Part shown: one piece after another, positions 27,920 to 35,792 of the stretch
Layout: each line of letters opens with the position of its first letter
Position numbering within the stretch: position 1 is the stretch's first letter
DNA from: Burkholderia lata
GTDB lineage: Bacteria > Pseudomonadota > Gammaproteobacteria > Burkholderiales > Burkholderiaceae
DNA: 64,000 nt
Assembly (NCBI RefSeq): GCF_902499335.1
Contig: NZ_CABVQK010000001.1
Span: 248,001-312,000 of the forward strand
Reading direction: 5' to 3'
Notes under the pieces: model-generated
Database searches by the model: none
What the model saw: the letters and a program-made list of their open reading frames with translations, nothing else
Told to the model about the DNA's origin: nothing
Translations under genes and position numbers: made by a program

Positions 27920-28321
27920 ATGTCGCTCATCCATGCCGCCGCAGTCCTCGACGCCGATGCGCCCGACTACGTCGTCCAGCTGCAGGCCGGCACGCACGTG
28001 CTGACCGGCGACGAAGCACCACGCGAAGGCGGCCAGGATCGCGGGCCCGCACCGTACGAGTTCGTGCTGGCCGGCCTCGCCCAATGCACGGCCGCGACGC
28101 TGCGCATGTACATGCAGCGCAAGACGTGGCCGGCCACGCGCATCGACGTGCGCACCGAGCTGCATGCCGATCGCGACGGCACGCAGTACGTGCGCCGCGT
28201 CGTGACGCTCGACGGCCCGCTCGACGAAGCGCAGCGCCAGCGCCTTGCCGAAATCTGCGAGAAGACGCCGGTCACGCAGTTCATCAAGCGTGGCACGCGG
28301 ATCGACACGACGTTGACCTGA
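27920..28321 (+). CDS. OsmC-family protein
   Basis: A 133-residue OsmC/Ohr-fold protein. Two redox-type cysteines are in place: Cys56 (GLAQCTAATLRMY) and Cys113 (EICEKTPV). Family role: thiol-dependent peroxide reduction. ATG 27920 follows CCGGAGACTTGCC. Its neighbours, a LysR regulator and a convergent Dyp peroxidase, fit an oxidant-defence setting. Confidence 0.84.
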   Translation: MSLIHAAAVLDADAPDYVVQLQAGTHVLTGDEAPREGGQDRGPAPYEFVLAGLAQCTAATLRMYMQRKTWPATRIDVRTELHADRDGTQYVRRVVTLDGPLDEAQRQRLAEICEKTPVTQFIKRGTRIDTTLT

Positions 28322-28361
28322 CACACAACGCACGCGGCGCTCGATCGCCGCGCCAAAAAGA

Positions 28362-28395
28362 AACGGGGGCCGCGCACGATGCGCGGCCCCCCGTT
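28362..28395. terminator. Long GC hairpin between convergent osmC-like and Dyp peroxidase genes
   Basis: AACGGGGGCCGCGC pairs with GCGCGGCCCCCCGTT (one bulged base), loop ACGAT. It lies in the 93-bp gap between convergent genes; an A-run (28355-28359) on the left supplies Ts for the minus strand. A smaller GCGGCG/CGCCGC hairpin at 28334-28351 precedes it. Confidence 0.7.
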
Positions 28396-28414
28396 CGTCG
28401 ATACCGTCAGGCGC

Positions 28415-29296
28415 TTACAGTCCCAGCGCGGACAGGTCGAGCTTGCCGTCCTTCATCGGCGGGCACCAGAAATACGCGCCCGTCAGCGGCCGCGTGAAGC
28501 GAAACAGGCCGTCGACGATCCCGTCTTCCGCGCCGCTCATCCGGCGCATCTGCACGTCGAACGCGCGGAACGAGCAGCCGAACGCCACGAAGTAGAGGCC
28601 CGCACGACGCGCGTCCGACCACGGCGACGAGCGACGCAGCATGAACGCTTCGGGCTCGAAACTTTCCTGCGCGGTGCGCTTCACGTGCGCAAACTCGGGC
28701 GCGTCGTCGAGTTCTTCGTTGTCCGAGCGGCGGCGCCCGATGATGTTGTCCATGTCGCCCGACGGAATGCGCTCCATCTGGTCGAAGTCGTGCAGCCATT
28801 GCTGGACCGCGACGAAGCTCGCGCCGTCGAGCCCCGCGCCCTGCCCCGTCACGATCGCCGCAGCCACCGCGTCGTCGCCTTCCGGATTCTCGGTGCCGTC
28901 CTCGTAGCCGGACAGGTCGCGATCGTTCGAATAGCGGAAACCGTCGACGGCGTCCTGCAGCGCGAATGCCGGCGCCAGCGCGCGTTCGATCGCCCGCGCG
29001 CGCAGCACGATCTCGCCGCGGTCGCCGCCGCGCAGCCAGACCCACACGTCGGCCGGCGTCGCCGGCAGCGTGCGGTCCTTCACCGCGAACGCCGGGAATT
29101 CGGTCAGGCCCGGCACCGGGTGCCCGAGGTGCGCCGCCAGCGCTTGCCCGAACCCGACCACCGTGTCGCGTCCGTCGACGATCTCGCGCAGCGCGGCCAG
29201 CGCCGCCGCCACATTGCCGTCATTCGAAATCGTGAAAGTGAGGTATCGGGCCGCCGTATCGATCGGGGTCAGGATGCCTTGCTGAACGTCGCTCAT
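28415..29296 (-). CDS. Dyp-type haem peroxidase
   Basis: A 293-residue dye-decolorising peroxidase. It carries the catalytic GXXDG motif as GYEDGTENPEG (distal Asp), the C-terminal segment HVKRTAQES/FEPEAFMLRRSSPW with the proximal histidine, and the terminal GLYFVAFGCS and GAYFWCPP. No Tat signal, so it is cytoplasmic or encapsulated. ATG 29296 with TGAGGA upstream. Two longer in-frame starts lack ribosome sites. Confidence 0.87.
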   Translation of the reverse strand: MSDVQQGILTPIDTAARYLTFTISNDGNVAAALAALREIVDGRDTVVGFGQALAAHLGHPVPGLTEFPAFAVKDRTLPATPADVWVWLRGGDRGEIVLRARAIERALAPAFALQDAVDGFRYSNDRDLSGYEDGTENPEGDDAVAAAIVTGQGAGLDGASFVAVQQWLHDFDQMERIPSGDMDNIIGRRRSDNEELDDAPEFAHVKRTAQESFEPEAFMLRRSSPWSDARRAGLYFVAFGCSFRAFDVQMRRMSGAEDGIVDGLFRFTRPLTGAYFWCPPMKDGKLDLSALGL

Positions 29297-29480
29297 CGTT
29301 TCCTCAGGAATGTATCGTGGTGAATCTGCGAGGGCCACGGCGTCGTGCGCCGCAGACGCTGAAGTGTAATCGATGCGCATGCCGGCCCTTGCGCTGCCGC
29401 ACTGCGGCTGGCCCGCGAGAGAAGGGCCAAAACCCCGAATACTAACCGTATCGACGCTGCAACGCCGCATTCGTCAGACG

Positions 29481-29510
29481 TTGCGGCGCGCCCTTCACTG
29501 CTGATAGAAT
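29481..29510 (+). promoter_or_regulatory. Candidate sigma-70 promoter for the leader ORF / ABC exporter
   Basis: -35 TTGCGG (29481-29486), 18-bp spacer, -10 TAGAAT (29505-29510, five of six consensus bases). Transcription would begin near 29517, giving a leader of about 270 nt before the exporter start codon at 29786. Confidence 0.55.
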
Positions 29511-29563
29511 CTTTACACGTCTTTTCGGCGTCCTTTCAACCGTTCACTTCAGGGGAGGTGCAG

Positions 29564-29614
29564 ATGTTCCGAATGCCAGCAACCTTCCCGAACGTGGTCC
29601 CACGGCACAGCTGA
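29564..29614 (+). CDS. 16-residue candidate leader peptide ORF upstream of the ABC exporter
   Basis: ATG at 29564 with a very strong ribosome site (AGGGGAGG, 29551-29558, about 5 nt away), ending at TGA 29614. The predicted peptide MFRMPATFPNVVPRHS has three prolines and a basic/hydrophobic pattern. It sits 47 nt after the predicted transcription start and 171 nt before the exporter start, which itself has a poor ribosome site. The arrangement resembles translational or transcriptional attenuation leaders of exporter genes; no clear terminator/antiterminator pair was found by eye. Function is inference. Confidence 0.45.
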   Translation: MFRMPATFPNVVPRHS

Positions 29615-29785
29615 TCCAGCCCGCCGTCCGCGCCGGCTCCCGAGTTTTCCGCTAACCCGTCAGCCGCGCCGTTTCCCGACAGCCCGTTTCGTTTCGCCGC
29701 ATGGTTTCCGCGCGGCCCGGCTGTTGCGTTTTCGATGTTCTCCGAACCGGAAAGTCCCGTCGCGCGATGCGCCGGGCAACGATAA

Positions 29786-31648
29786 ATGACCAGAAAAACC
29801 ACCCATCTGGGCGGCCAGGCATTCCAGGCCGTCTTCGGCTTCACCTTCCGTTACTGGCGCAAGCAGCCGGCCCGCACCGCCACGGTCGCGGGCCTCGCGC
29901 TGCTCGCCGCGCTCGCCGACGTGCTCACGCCGCTGTTCGCCGGCCGCCTCGTCGACGCGCTGTCGACCGGCCTGACCGACCGCGCCGCCGCATGGCATGC
30001 GGCCCTCGTCGCGTTCGGCACGCTCGCCGCGCTCGGGCTCGGCGCGACGGTGCTGCGGCAAGGCGTCTACCTGAACATCATCACGCTCACGCTGAAGATG
30101 ATGAGCGAGATCGCGGCCGCGTCGTTCCATCGCGTGCAGCGCTTCTCGACCGACTGGCACGCGAACAGCTTCGCGGGCTCGACCGTGCGCAAGATCACGC
30201 GCGGGATCTGGGCGCTCGACCTGCTGAACGACACCGTGCTGATCGCGCTGCTGCCGTCGGTCACGATGCTCGTCGGCGCCACCGTGCTGCTCGGCACGCA
30301 CTGGCCCGTGATGGGGCTCGTCGTCGGCGCGGGTTCACTGCTGTACATCACGGTGACGGTCGCGGTGTCGCTCGGCATCGTCGCGCCGGCCGCGCGGCTC
30401 GGCAACCTGTGGGATACGCGCATGGGCGGTGCGCTCGCCGATGCCGTGAGCTGCAACGCGGTCGTGAAGGCGTTCGGCGCGGAAACGCGCGAGGAAGCGC
30501 GGCTCGCGCGCGTGATCAGCAAATGGCGGCAACGCACGCGCCGCACCTGGGTGCGCGGCACGTTGAACGGCGGGTTGCAGGGCGCGATGCTCGTCGCGAT
30601 GCAGGCCGCGATGATCGGCGTCGCGCTGCGGCTGTGGGCGAACAACGAGGCGAGCGTCGGCGACATCGCGTTCGCGCTGACGATGTTCTTCATGCTGCAG
30701 GGTTACTTGCGCGACGTCGGCATGCACATTCGCAACCTGCAGCGCTCGGTGAACGACATGGAAGAACTCGTCGCGCTCGAACGCCAGCCGCTCGGCATCG
30801 ACGATCGTCCCGGCGCACCGGCGATCCGGATCGGGCAAGGCGAGATCCGCTTCGAGCACGTGACGTTCCGCTACGGCAACCATCCGGTGCCGCTGTACGA
30901 CGATTTCTCGATGCGGATCGCACCGGGCGAGCGCGTCGGCCTCGTCGGCCACTCGGGGTCGGGCAAGACGACGTTCATCAAGCTGATCCAGCGCCTGTAC
31001 GACGTGTCGGGCGGCCGCATCACGATCGACGGCCAGGACATCGCGAGCGTGCGGCAGGATTCGCTGCGCAGCCAGATCGCGATCGTCCAGCAGGAACCCG
31101 TGCTGTTCCACCGCACGCTCGCGGAGAACATCGCGTATGCGCGTCCCGACGCAAGCCGGGCCGACATCGAGCGCGCCGCGCGGCTCGCCAGCGCGCACGA
31201 CTTCATCGCCACGCTGCCGGACGGCTATGACACGCTCGTCGGTGAGCGCGGGATCAAGCTGTCGGGCGGCGAACGCCAGCGGGTCGCGATCGCGCGCGCG
31301 TTCCTCGCCGATGCGCCGATCCTGATCCTCGACGAAGCCACGTCGAGCCTCGATAGCGAAAGCGAGCTGCTGATCCAGCAGGCAATGGAGCGGCTGATGG
31401 TCGGCCGCACGACGCTCGTGGTCGCGCACCGGCTGTCGACCGTGCGCGCGCTCGACCGGCTGCTGGTGCTCGATCGCGGCAAGGTGATCGAGGAAGGCAG
31501 CCACGACGCGCTGATCCGGATCGACGGCGGCATCTATCGCCGGCTGTTCGAGCGGCAGGCGCTGGAGCTCGCGAAGGGGCTCGCCGATTCGCCGCGGCGC
31601 ACGGCGGACGACGCCGCCGGGCCGCTGGGCGAGCCGGCCGAAGTGTGA
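29786..31648 (+). CDS. ABC exporter (fused membrane and ATPase domains)
   Basis: A 620-residue ABCB-type half transporter working as a dimer. Six membrane helices occupy about residues 15-330, followed by the ATPase domain: Walker A GHSGSGKTT (about residue 390), Q-loop IVQQEPVLF, signature LSGGERQRVAIARAF, Walker B ILILDEATSSLD, H-loop VAHRLST. Substrate unknown; lipid, peptide or drug export are all possible. ATG 29786 has only a weak ribosome site. A strong ribosome site upstream drives a 16-codon ORF (29564) instead, which may control this gene. Confidence 0.88.
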   Translation: MTRKTTHLGGQAFQAVFGFTFRYWRKQPARTATVAGLALLAALADVLTPLFAGRLVDALSTGLTDRAAAWHAALVAFGTLAALGLGATVLRQGVYLNIITLTLKMMSEIAAASFHRVQRFSTDWHANSFAGSTVRKITRGIWALDLLNDTVLIALLPSVTMLVGATVLLGTHWPVMGLVVGAGSLLYITVTVAVSLGIVAPAARLGNLWDTRMGGALADAVSCNAVVKAFGAETREEARLARVISKWRQRTRRTWVRGTLNGGLQGAMLVAMQAAMIGVALRLWANNEASVGDIAFALTMFFMLQGYLRDVGMHIRNLQRSVNDMEELVALERQPLGIDDRPGAPAIRIGQGEIRFEHVTFRYGNHPVPLYDDFSMRIAPGERVGLVGHSGSGKTTFIKLIQRLYDVSGGRITIDGQDIASVRQDSLRSQIAIVQQEPVLFHRTLAENIAYARPDASRADIERAARLASAHDFIATLPDGYDTLVGERGIKLSGGERQRVAIARAFLADAPILILDEATSSLDSESELLIQQAMERLMVGRTTLVVAHRLSTVRALDRLLVLDRGKVIEEGSHDALIRIDGGIYRRLFERQALELAKGLADSPRRTADDAAGPLGEPAEV

Positions 31649-31666
31649 CGCAAGCGCGTCGCGATG

Positions 31667-31699
31667 CGCGCCGGCGGTGCGGTCATCACCGCCGGCGCG
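31667..31699. terminator. 13-bp perfect hairpin after the ABC exporter
   Basis: CGCGCCGGCGGTG pairs with CACCGCCGGCGCG around a 7-nt loop, starting 19 bp after the stop codon. No T-run follows; the T-run is supplied by the second hairpin downstream. Confidence 0.6.
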
Positions 31700-31722
31700 T
31701 GTCGATAAACGGATCCGGATCG

Positions 31723-31751
31723 AGGCCGTGCCAGGTGCACGGCCTTTTTTT
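31723..31751 (+). terminator. Rho-independent terminator
   Basis: Nine-bp stem AGGCCGTGC/GCACGGCCT with a 5-nt loop and seven Ts. Canonical terminator between the exporter and the riboflavin synthase gene. Confidence 0.88.
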
Positions 31752-31854
31752 CGCCCGCGAACCTCGTCTCTCGCTCCTAAGCGCGCGCCGCAAGGCCGCC
31801 GCTTCCGGGATCACTTATCATGTCGACCAGGAAATTTGCGACTAGGGATCGACC

Positions 31855-32568
31855 ATGTTTACAGGAATTGTCCAGGGCGTTGCCACCATCAAGACCATCG
31901 CCGATCACGGGGAACTGAGAACCTTCAGCATCGAATTCCCCGAGCGGTTTACCGACGACATCGAGATCGGCGCCAGCGTCTCGGTCGACGGCGTCTGCCT
32001 GACGGTGACGACCATCCATTCGCCGGAGCTGATCGACTTCGACGTGATGCTGCCGAGCCTGCGGATCACCACGCTGGCCGATCTCGCGACGGGCGCCAAC
32101 GTCAACGTGGAGCGGGCCGCGAAGGACGGCGCGGAAATCGGCGGGCATCCGCTGTCCGGCCACGTCGACTTCACCGGGGCGATCCGGCACATCGCGTCGT
32201 CCGAACATAACCGGATGGTGCGTATCGGCGTGCCGGAGGCGTTCAAGCGCTATGTGTTCGCGAAGGGCTATATCGCGATCAACGGCTGCAGCCTGACGGT
32301 GTCCGACGTCAACCGCGACGAAGGCTGGTTCGATGTCTGGCTGATTCCCGAAACGCGCCGCGCGACGACCTTCGACGCGAAGGGCGTCAACGACACGGTC
32401 AACATCGAGATCGAGCGCAGCACGCAGGTGGTCGTCGATACGATCCGGGAATCGGTCAAGGAAACGCTCGGCGAACTGAACGGCGTCGTCACCGCGTTGC
32501 TGGCGGAAAAAGGCATCGATATCGAGGAACTGCTGGCGCGCCATGTCGCGCGGCTGCCGAAGCAGTAA
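31855..32568 (+). CDS. Riboflavin synthase alpha subunit (RibE/RibC-type)
   Basis: A 237-residue protein with two lumazine-binding domains. It begins MFTGIVQGVATI; domain 1 has GASVSVDGVCLTV, the linker has EIGGHPLSGH with the conserved His, and domain 2 has GYIAINGCSLTVSDV and PETRRATTF. Converts two 6,7-dimethyl-8-ribityllumazine molecules to riboflavin. It stands alone, away from other rib genes, so it is probably a second copy; a non-catalytic lumazine-binding role is a less likely alternative. No FMN riboswitch was found in the 206 bp upstream. Confidence 0.85.
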   Translation: MFTGIVQGVATIKTIADHGELRTFSIEFPERFTDDIEIGASVSVDGVCLTVTTIHSPELIDFDVMLPSLRITTLADLATGANVNVERAAKDGAEIGGHPLSGHVDFTGAIRHIASSEHNRMVRIGVPEAFKRYVFAKGYIAINGCSLTVSDVNRDEGWFDVWLIPETRRATTFDAKGVNDTVNIEIERSTQVVVDTIRESVKETLGELNGVVTALLAEKGIDIEELLARHVARLPKQ

Positions 32569-32581
32569 CGGAGCGGGCGTT

Positions 32582-33193
32582 TCAGGTCCGTCGCCGAAGC
32601 ACCGGGATTGGCCGCCCGCCCGCGACCGGTTCCGGGCGGCCTTCGCTCGGTGACATCGACGCGACGATAAAGCGTTCGATGTCGGCGGCCACATGTTCGG
32701 GTGGGCCGTCGCTCTCAAACCGCTTGCAGGTCAGGCGCATGAACGCAGGAAACCGGCCGCGGATCTTGCGCGTCTCGTCGGCTTCATTCGCATCCAGATA
32801 TGGCCGGGACAGTTGCCGGCCCACGACCAGTTTCGCGCAGCGTTCGAGATCGAACGAAGGCAACAGGAGCGCGGTGAATCCGTCCTCCTCGATGCCACGG
32901 CGGAGTGCCGGATAGGCTGGCGCGACATCGTCCGGGTACAGCATGAACCCGGACGAAACCGCGCAGATCGCGGGCGCCGACATGTCGCGCTTGAGTTGCT
33001 CGTACAGCCGGACGTTGTGCGACGCATACTCGGCATAGCCCCGGTCCCGGATGAAATCGGCGATGTTTCCGTGCACGGACAGGAAGCATCGATCCACGTC
33101 GACGAACCGCCAGTTCAGGCGTGCGGCGACGAGCGCCCCGACCGTGGTCTTGCCGGCACCGCCCGGCCCGATCAGATGTACCAGCAACGACAC
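32582..33193 (-). CDS. Shikimate-kinase-like P-loop kinase
   Basis: A 203-residue small kinase. Walker A is GPGGAGKTT (residues 9-17), followed by the shikimate-kinase-like FVDVDRCF. A later lid-like region has DANEADETRKIRGRF. Substrate not assignable. The start was chosen by ribosome site: GTG 33193 is preceded by GGAGGGG at 6 nt and begins just before the first beta strand (MSLLVHLIGPGG), whereas the in-frame ATG at 33214 lacks one. Convergent with the riboflavin synthase gene (13-bp gap) and 70 bp downstream of the CLC-F gene. Confidence 0.72.
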   Translation of the reverse strand: MSLLVHLIGPGGAGKTTVGALVAARLNWRFVDVDRCFLSVHGNIADFIRDRGYAEYASHNVRLYEQLKRDMSAPAICAVSSGFMLYPDDVAPAYPALRRGIEEDGFTALLLPSFDLERCAKLVVGRQLSRPYLDANEADETRKIRGRFPAFMRLTCKRFESDGPPEHVAADIERFIVASMSPSEGRPEPVAGGRPIPVLRRRT

Positions 33194-33263
33194 GCGCCCC
33201 CTCCGAAGTCGCATGCATCGCGTTCCCCGAGGAGCCGCGACGAACCTGCCTTCCGCGCCCGCC

Positions 33264-34505
33264 TCACTCCACTTCCGCCTGCGCGCCCTTCCCCACCGCC
33301 ACACGCTGCGCGCGATAAATCCCCGCGTGCCCCGAGAACAGATACGCGACGACACACGCGACGATCGCATACACGCCGATATCCGCGCCGAACAGTTCGA
33401 TCGCCATGATCGTCGATGCGATCGGCGTATTGGCCGCACCGGCAAACACCGCGACGAAGCCGAGCCCCGCGAGCACGGGCACCGGCAGCGCCAGCACCTG
33501 GCCGAGCGCGTTGCCGAGCGTCGCGCCGATGTAGAACAGCGGCGTCACTTCGCCGCCCTTGAACCCCGACGCGAGCGTGACGACGGTGAACGCGAACTTG
33601 CCCGCGAAATCGTAGAGCGGCAGCGGGCCATGAAACGCGGCCTCGATCGTCGGGATGCCGAGGCCGAGATACTGCGGCACGTTCAGCGCGGTCGCGGCCG
33701 CGGCGACCAGCAGGCCGCCGAGCACCGGCTGCAGCGGCGCGTAGCGGACGACACGCCGGAACCACGCGGTCAGCGCATGCGTCGCAAACGCGAACAGCCG
33801 CCCGACCACGCCGAACGACATGCCCGCGACGACCGTCACGGCCAGCCCCGTCGCCGACACGGCCGGCACGAACGGAATCGCATAGGCCGTGTGATGCACG
33901 CCCCACGCACGGCATACGACGTCCGCGACGATCGCGGAGGCGACGCAGGTCAGCAGCGCGTCGTACCGCACGCGCCCAATCGCGAGCACCTCGAGCCCGA
34001 ACACGGCGCCCGCGAGCGGCGTACCGAACACCGACGCGAAACCGGCCGCGATGCCGCCCATCAGCAGCACGCGGCGATGCTCGCGATCGAGGCGGAACAC
34101 GTGCGTGATGCGATCGGCGAGCGCGCCGCCCATCTGCACGGCCGTGCCCTCGCGCCCGGCCGAGCCGCCGAACAGGTGCGTGACGACGGTCGCGACGAGC
34201 ACGAGCGGCGCCATCCGCTTCGGCACGAGCGCCTTCGGGTCGTGGATCTCGTCGATCAGCAGGTTGTTGCCGCGCGCGACCGACTGGCCAAAGCGATGGT
34301 AGATCCAGCCGGTCGCGAAACCGGCGGCCGGCAGCCCCCACAGCAGCCACGGGTGCGCCACGCGCGTGCCGGTCGCCCAGTCGAGCGCGATCAGGAACAG
34401 GGCGGAAGCCGTGCCGGCCAGCGTGCCAAGCAGGGCCGAGAGCGCGAGCCAGCGGCACACATAGCGCACGGTCGCGAGAAGATCGGCAGAAGTCGTGAAA
34501 AACAT
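33264..34505 (-). CDS. CLC-F-type fluoride/proton antiporter (EriC-F family)
   Basis: A 413-residue CLC-superfamily membrane protein. In place of the chloride-selectivity motif GSGIP it has GNNLLIDEI (from residue 79), and GREGTAVQMGG (from 117) replaces the usual GREGP. Both are features I associate with the fluoride-specific CLC-F clade. FKGGEVTPLFYIGA and AGAANTPIASTIMAIELFG cover the later pore motifs. ATG 34505 follows CTGGAAATC. A fluoride riboswitch lies about 85 bp upstream on the same strand, strongly supporting fluoride export as the function. Confidence 0.88.
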   Translation of the reverse strand: MFFTTSADLLATVRYVCRWLALSALLGTLAGTASALFLIALDWATGTRVAHPWLLWGLPAAGFATGWIYHRFGQSVARGNNLLIDEIHDPKALVPKRMAPLVLVATVVTHLFGGSAGREGTAVQMGGALADRITHVFRLDREHRRVLLMGGIAAGFASVFGTPLAGAVFGLEVLAIGRVRYDALLTCVASAIVADVVCRAWGVHHTAYAIPFVPAVSATGLAVTVVAGMSFGVVGRLFAFATHALTAWFRRVVRYAPLQPVLGGLLVAAAATALNVPQYLGLGIPTIEAAFHGPLPLYDFAGKFAFTVVTLASGFKGGEVTPLFYIGATLGNALGQVLALPVPVLAGLGFVAVFAGAANTPIASTIMAIELFGADIGVYAIVACVVAYLFSGHAGIYRAQRVAVGKGAQAEVE

Positions 34506-34587
34506 GATTTCCAGATTCGACGGAACATCAAAACCTGGGCGGCAGAATACCGCATGGACGGCCTGCGACCTCCTGACGACCCAGGAA

Positions 34588-34682
34588 CACGCAGGCATCA
34601 TCAGCCGGGCTAACCGGCGGTTGAGGGTCGCACCGTGCGCAACGCGCCGCGTACGACCGCAGGGAGGCATGCCATCTCCGCT
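34588..34682 (-). ncRNA. Fluoride riboswitch (crcB motif) upstream of the CLC-F gene
   Basis: Reading the minus strand from 34679, the hallmark GGAGATGGCATGCCTCC appears, later CAACCGCCGGTTAGCCC, then GCTGATGATGCCTGC (ending at 34591). These three conserved blocks, in this order and beside a CLC-F gene, match the Pseudomonas-type crcB aptamer as I remember it. Between the first and second blocks about 35 extra nucleotides can form a hairpin (GGTCG...CGACC), an unusual insertion. Fluoride binding would turn the transporter on. An AGGAGG sequence around 34571 in the downstream leader could be part of the expression platform. Confidence 0.82.
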
Positions 34683-34772
34683 GGCCGCCATTGTACGCGA
34701 CGCCCCGCGCCGCCCGCAATGCGGACGCCTGCCCACCGGACCGGGGCAGTGTCGCGCGCCCCTCGAGCGCCG

Positions 34773-35792
34773 TCAGTCGCGCAGCGGGCGCGTGACGCGC
34801 GAGATCAGCTGGGGGGCAATCCGCTCGAGCGGCAGGATCGCCGACGCCGCCCCGATCGCCGCGGCCGCCTTCGGCATCCCGTAGACGGCGCTGGTCGCCT
34901 CGTCCTGCGCGATCGTGTAGCAACCCTTCGCGCGCATCGCCTTCAGGCCGAGCGCGCCGTCGCGCCCCATGCCCGTCAGCAGCACGCCGAACGCCTCGCC
35001 CTGCCAGCCGTCCGCGACGCTGTTGAAGAACACGTCGATCGACGGCCGGTACGGCGTCTCGACCGGATGCCGCGTATAGCCGAGCACGCCGCGCGGCGAC
35101 AGATACAGGTGATCGTTGGTCGCCGCGAGCAGCACCTCGCCGGCCTGCGGCACGCTGCCCTGCCGCGCGACGCGCACCGGCAGCCGCGTATAACCGTCGA
35201 GCCACTCGGCCATCCCGAGCGCGAACGCCTGGTCGACATGCTGGACGATCACGATTGCCGCCGGAAAATCGCCCGGCAGCGCCCGCAGCAGCGCGGTCAG
35301 CGCGGTCGGCCCGCCCGCCGACGCACCGATCGCGACGAGCGTCGGCTGGCCGCGCTCGGGCGCCGGCCCCGGCGGTACGAACGCCGCGGTGCGGCTTTCG
35401 AGCAACCGGCCGATCTGGTCGATCTTCGCGAGCAGCGCCTGCGGCGACGCATCGGCCGACAGCCCGAGCGCGAGCGTCGGCGTATCGACCGCATCGAGCG
35501 CGCCGGCACCCATCGCCTCGTAGACCGACGACGTGTTCGCGCTGACGCTCGCCGTCACGATCAGGATCGCGCACGGCGCGCGCGCCATGATCCGGCGCGT
35601 TGCCGCGACACCGTCGACCTTCGGCATCACGAGATCCATCAGCACGAGATCGGGCGGATGCGCGACGCAGAAATCCACCGCCTCGTCGCCGTCGGTCGCG
35701 ACCCACAGCACGCGGTGGTCCGTGCGCAGCGCGAGCACGCGGCGCAGCGCCTCCACGGCGAGCGGCAGGTCGTTGACGATGCCGATGTTCAT
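34773..35792 (-). CDS. wspF: CheB-type methylesterase response regulator, WspF
   Basis: A 339-residue protein: receiver domain (phosphoacceptor Asp53 in LVLMDLVMP) then the CheB methylesterase domain (nucleophile Ser158 in AIGASAGGP, VQHVDQAF with the catalytic His, TGMGRDGALG with the Asp). In the Wsp system WspF demethylates the receptor WspA and resets signalling; loss of it activates the pathway in Pseudomonas (established). Its ATG overlaps the wspE stop as ATGA, so translation is coupled. Last gene of the operon; no diguanylate cyclase WspR follows. Confidence 0.9.
   Translation of the reverse strand: MNIGIVNDLPLAVEALRRVLALRTDHRVLWVATDGDEAVDFCVAHPPDLVLMDLVMPKVDGVAATRRIMARAPCAILIVTASVSANTSSVYEAMGAGALDAVDTPTLALGLSADASPQALLAKIDQIGRLLESRTAAFVPPGPAPERGQPTLVAIGASAGGPTALTALLRALPGDFPAAIVIVQHVDQAFALGMAEWLDGYTRLPVRVARQGSVPQAGEVLLAATNDHLYLSPRGVLGYTRHPVETPYRPSIDVFFNSVADGWQGEAFGVLLTGMGRDGALGLKAMRAKGCYTIAQDEATSAVYGMPKAAAAIGAASAILPLERIAPQLISRVTRPLRD

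Noticed and set aside
29701..31230. Alternative 509-codon frame overlapping the ABC exporter
   Set aside because: Arg-rich shadow frame; the exporter frame has every ABC motif.
31752..31854. FMN riboswitch upstream of the riboflavin synthase gene
   Set aside because: None of the conserved RFN blocks is present.
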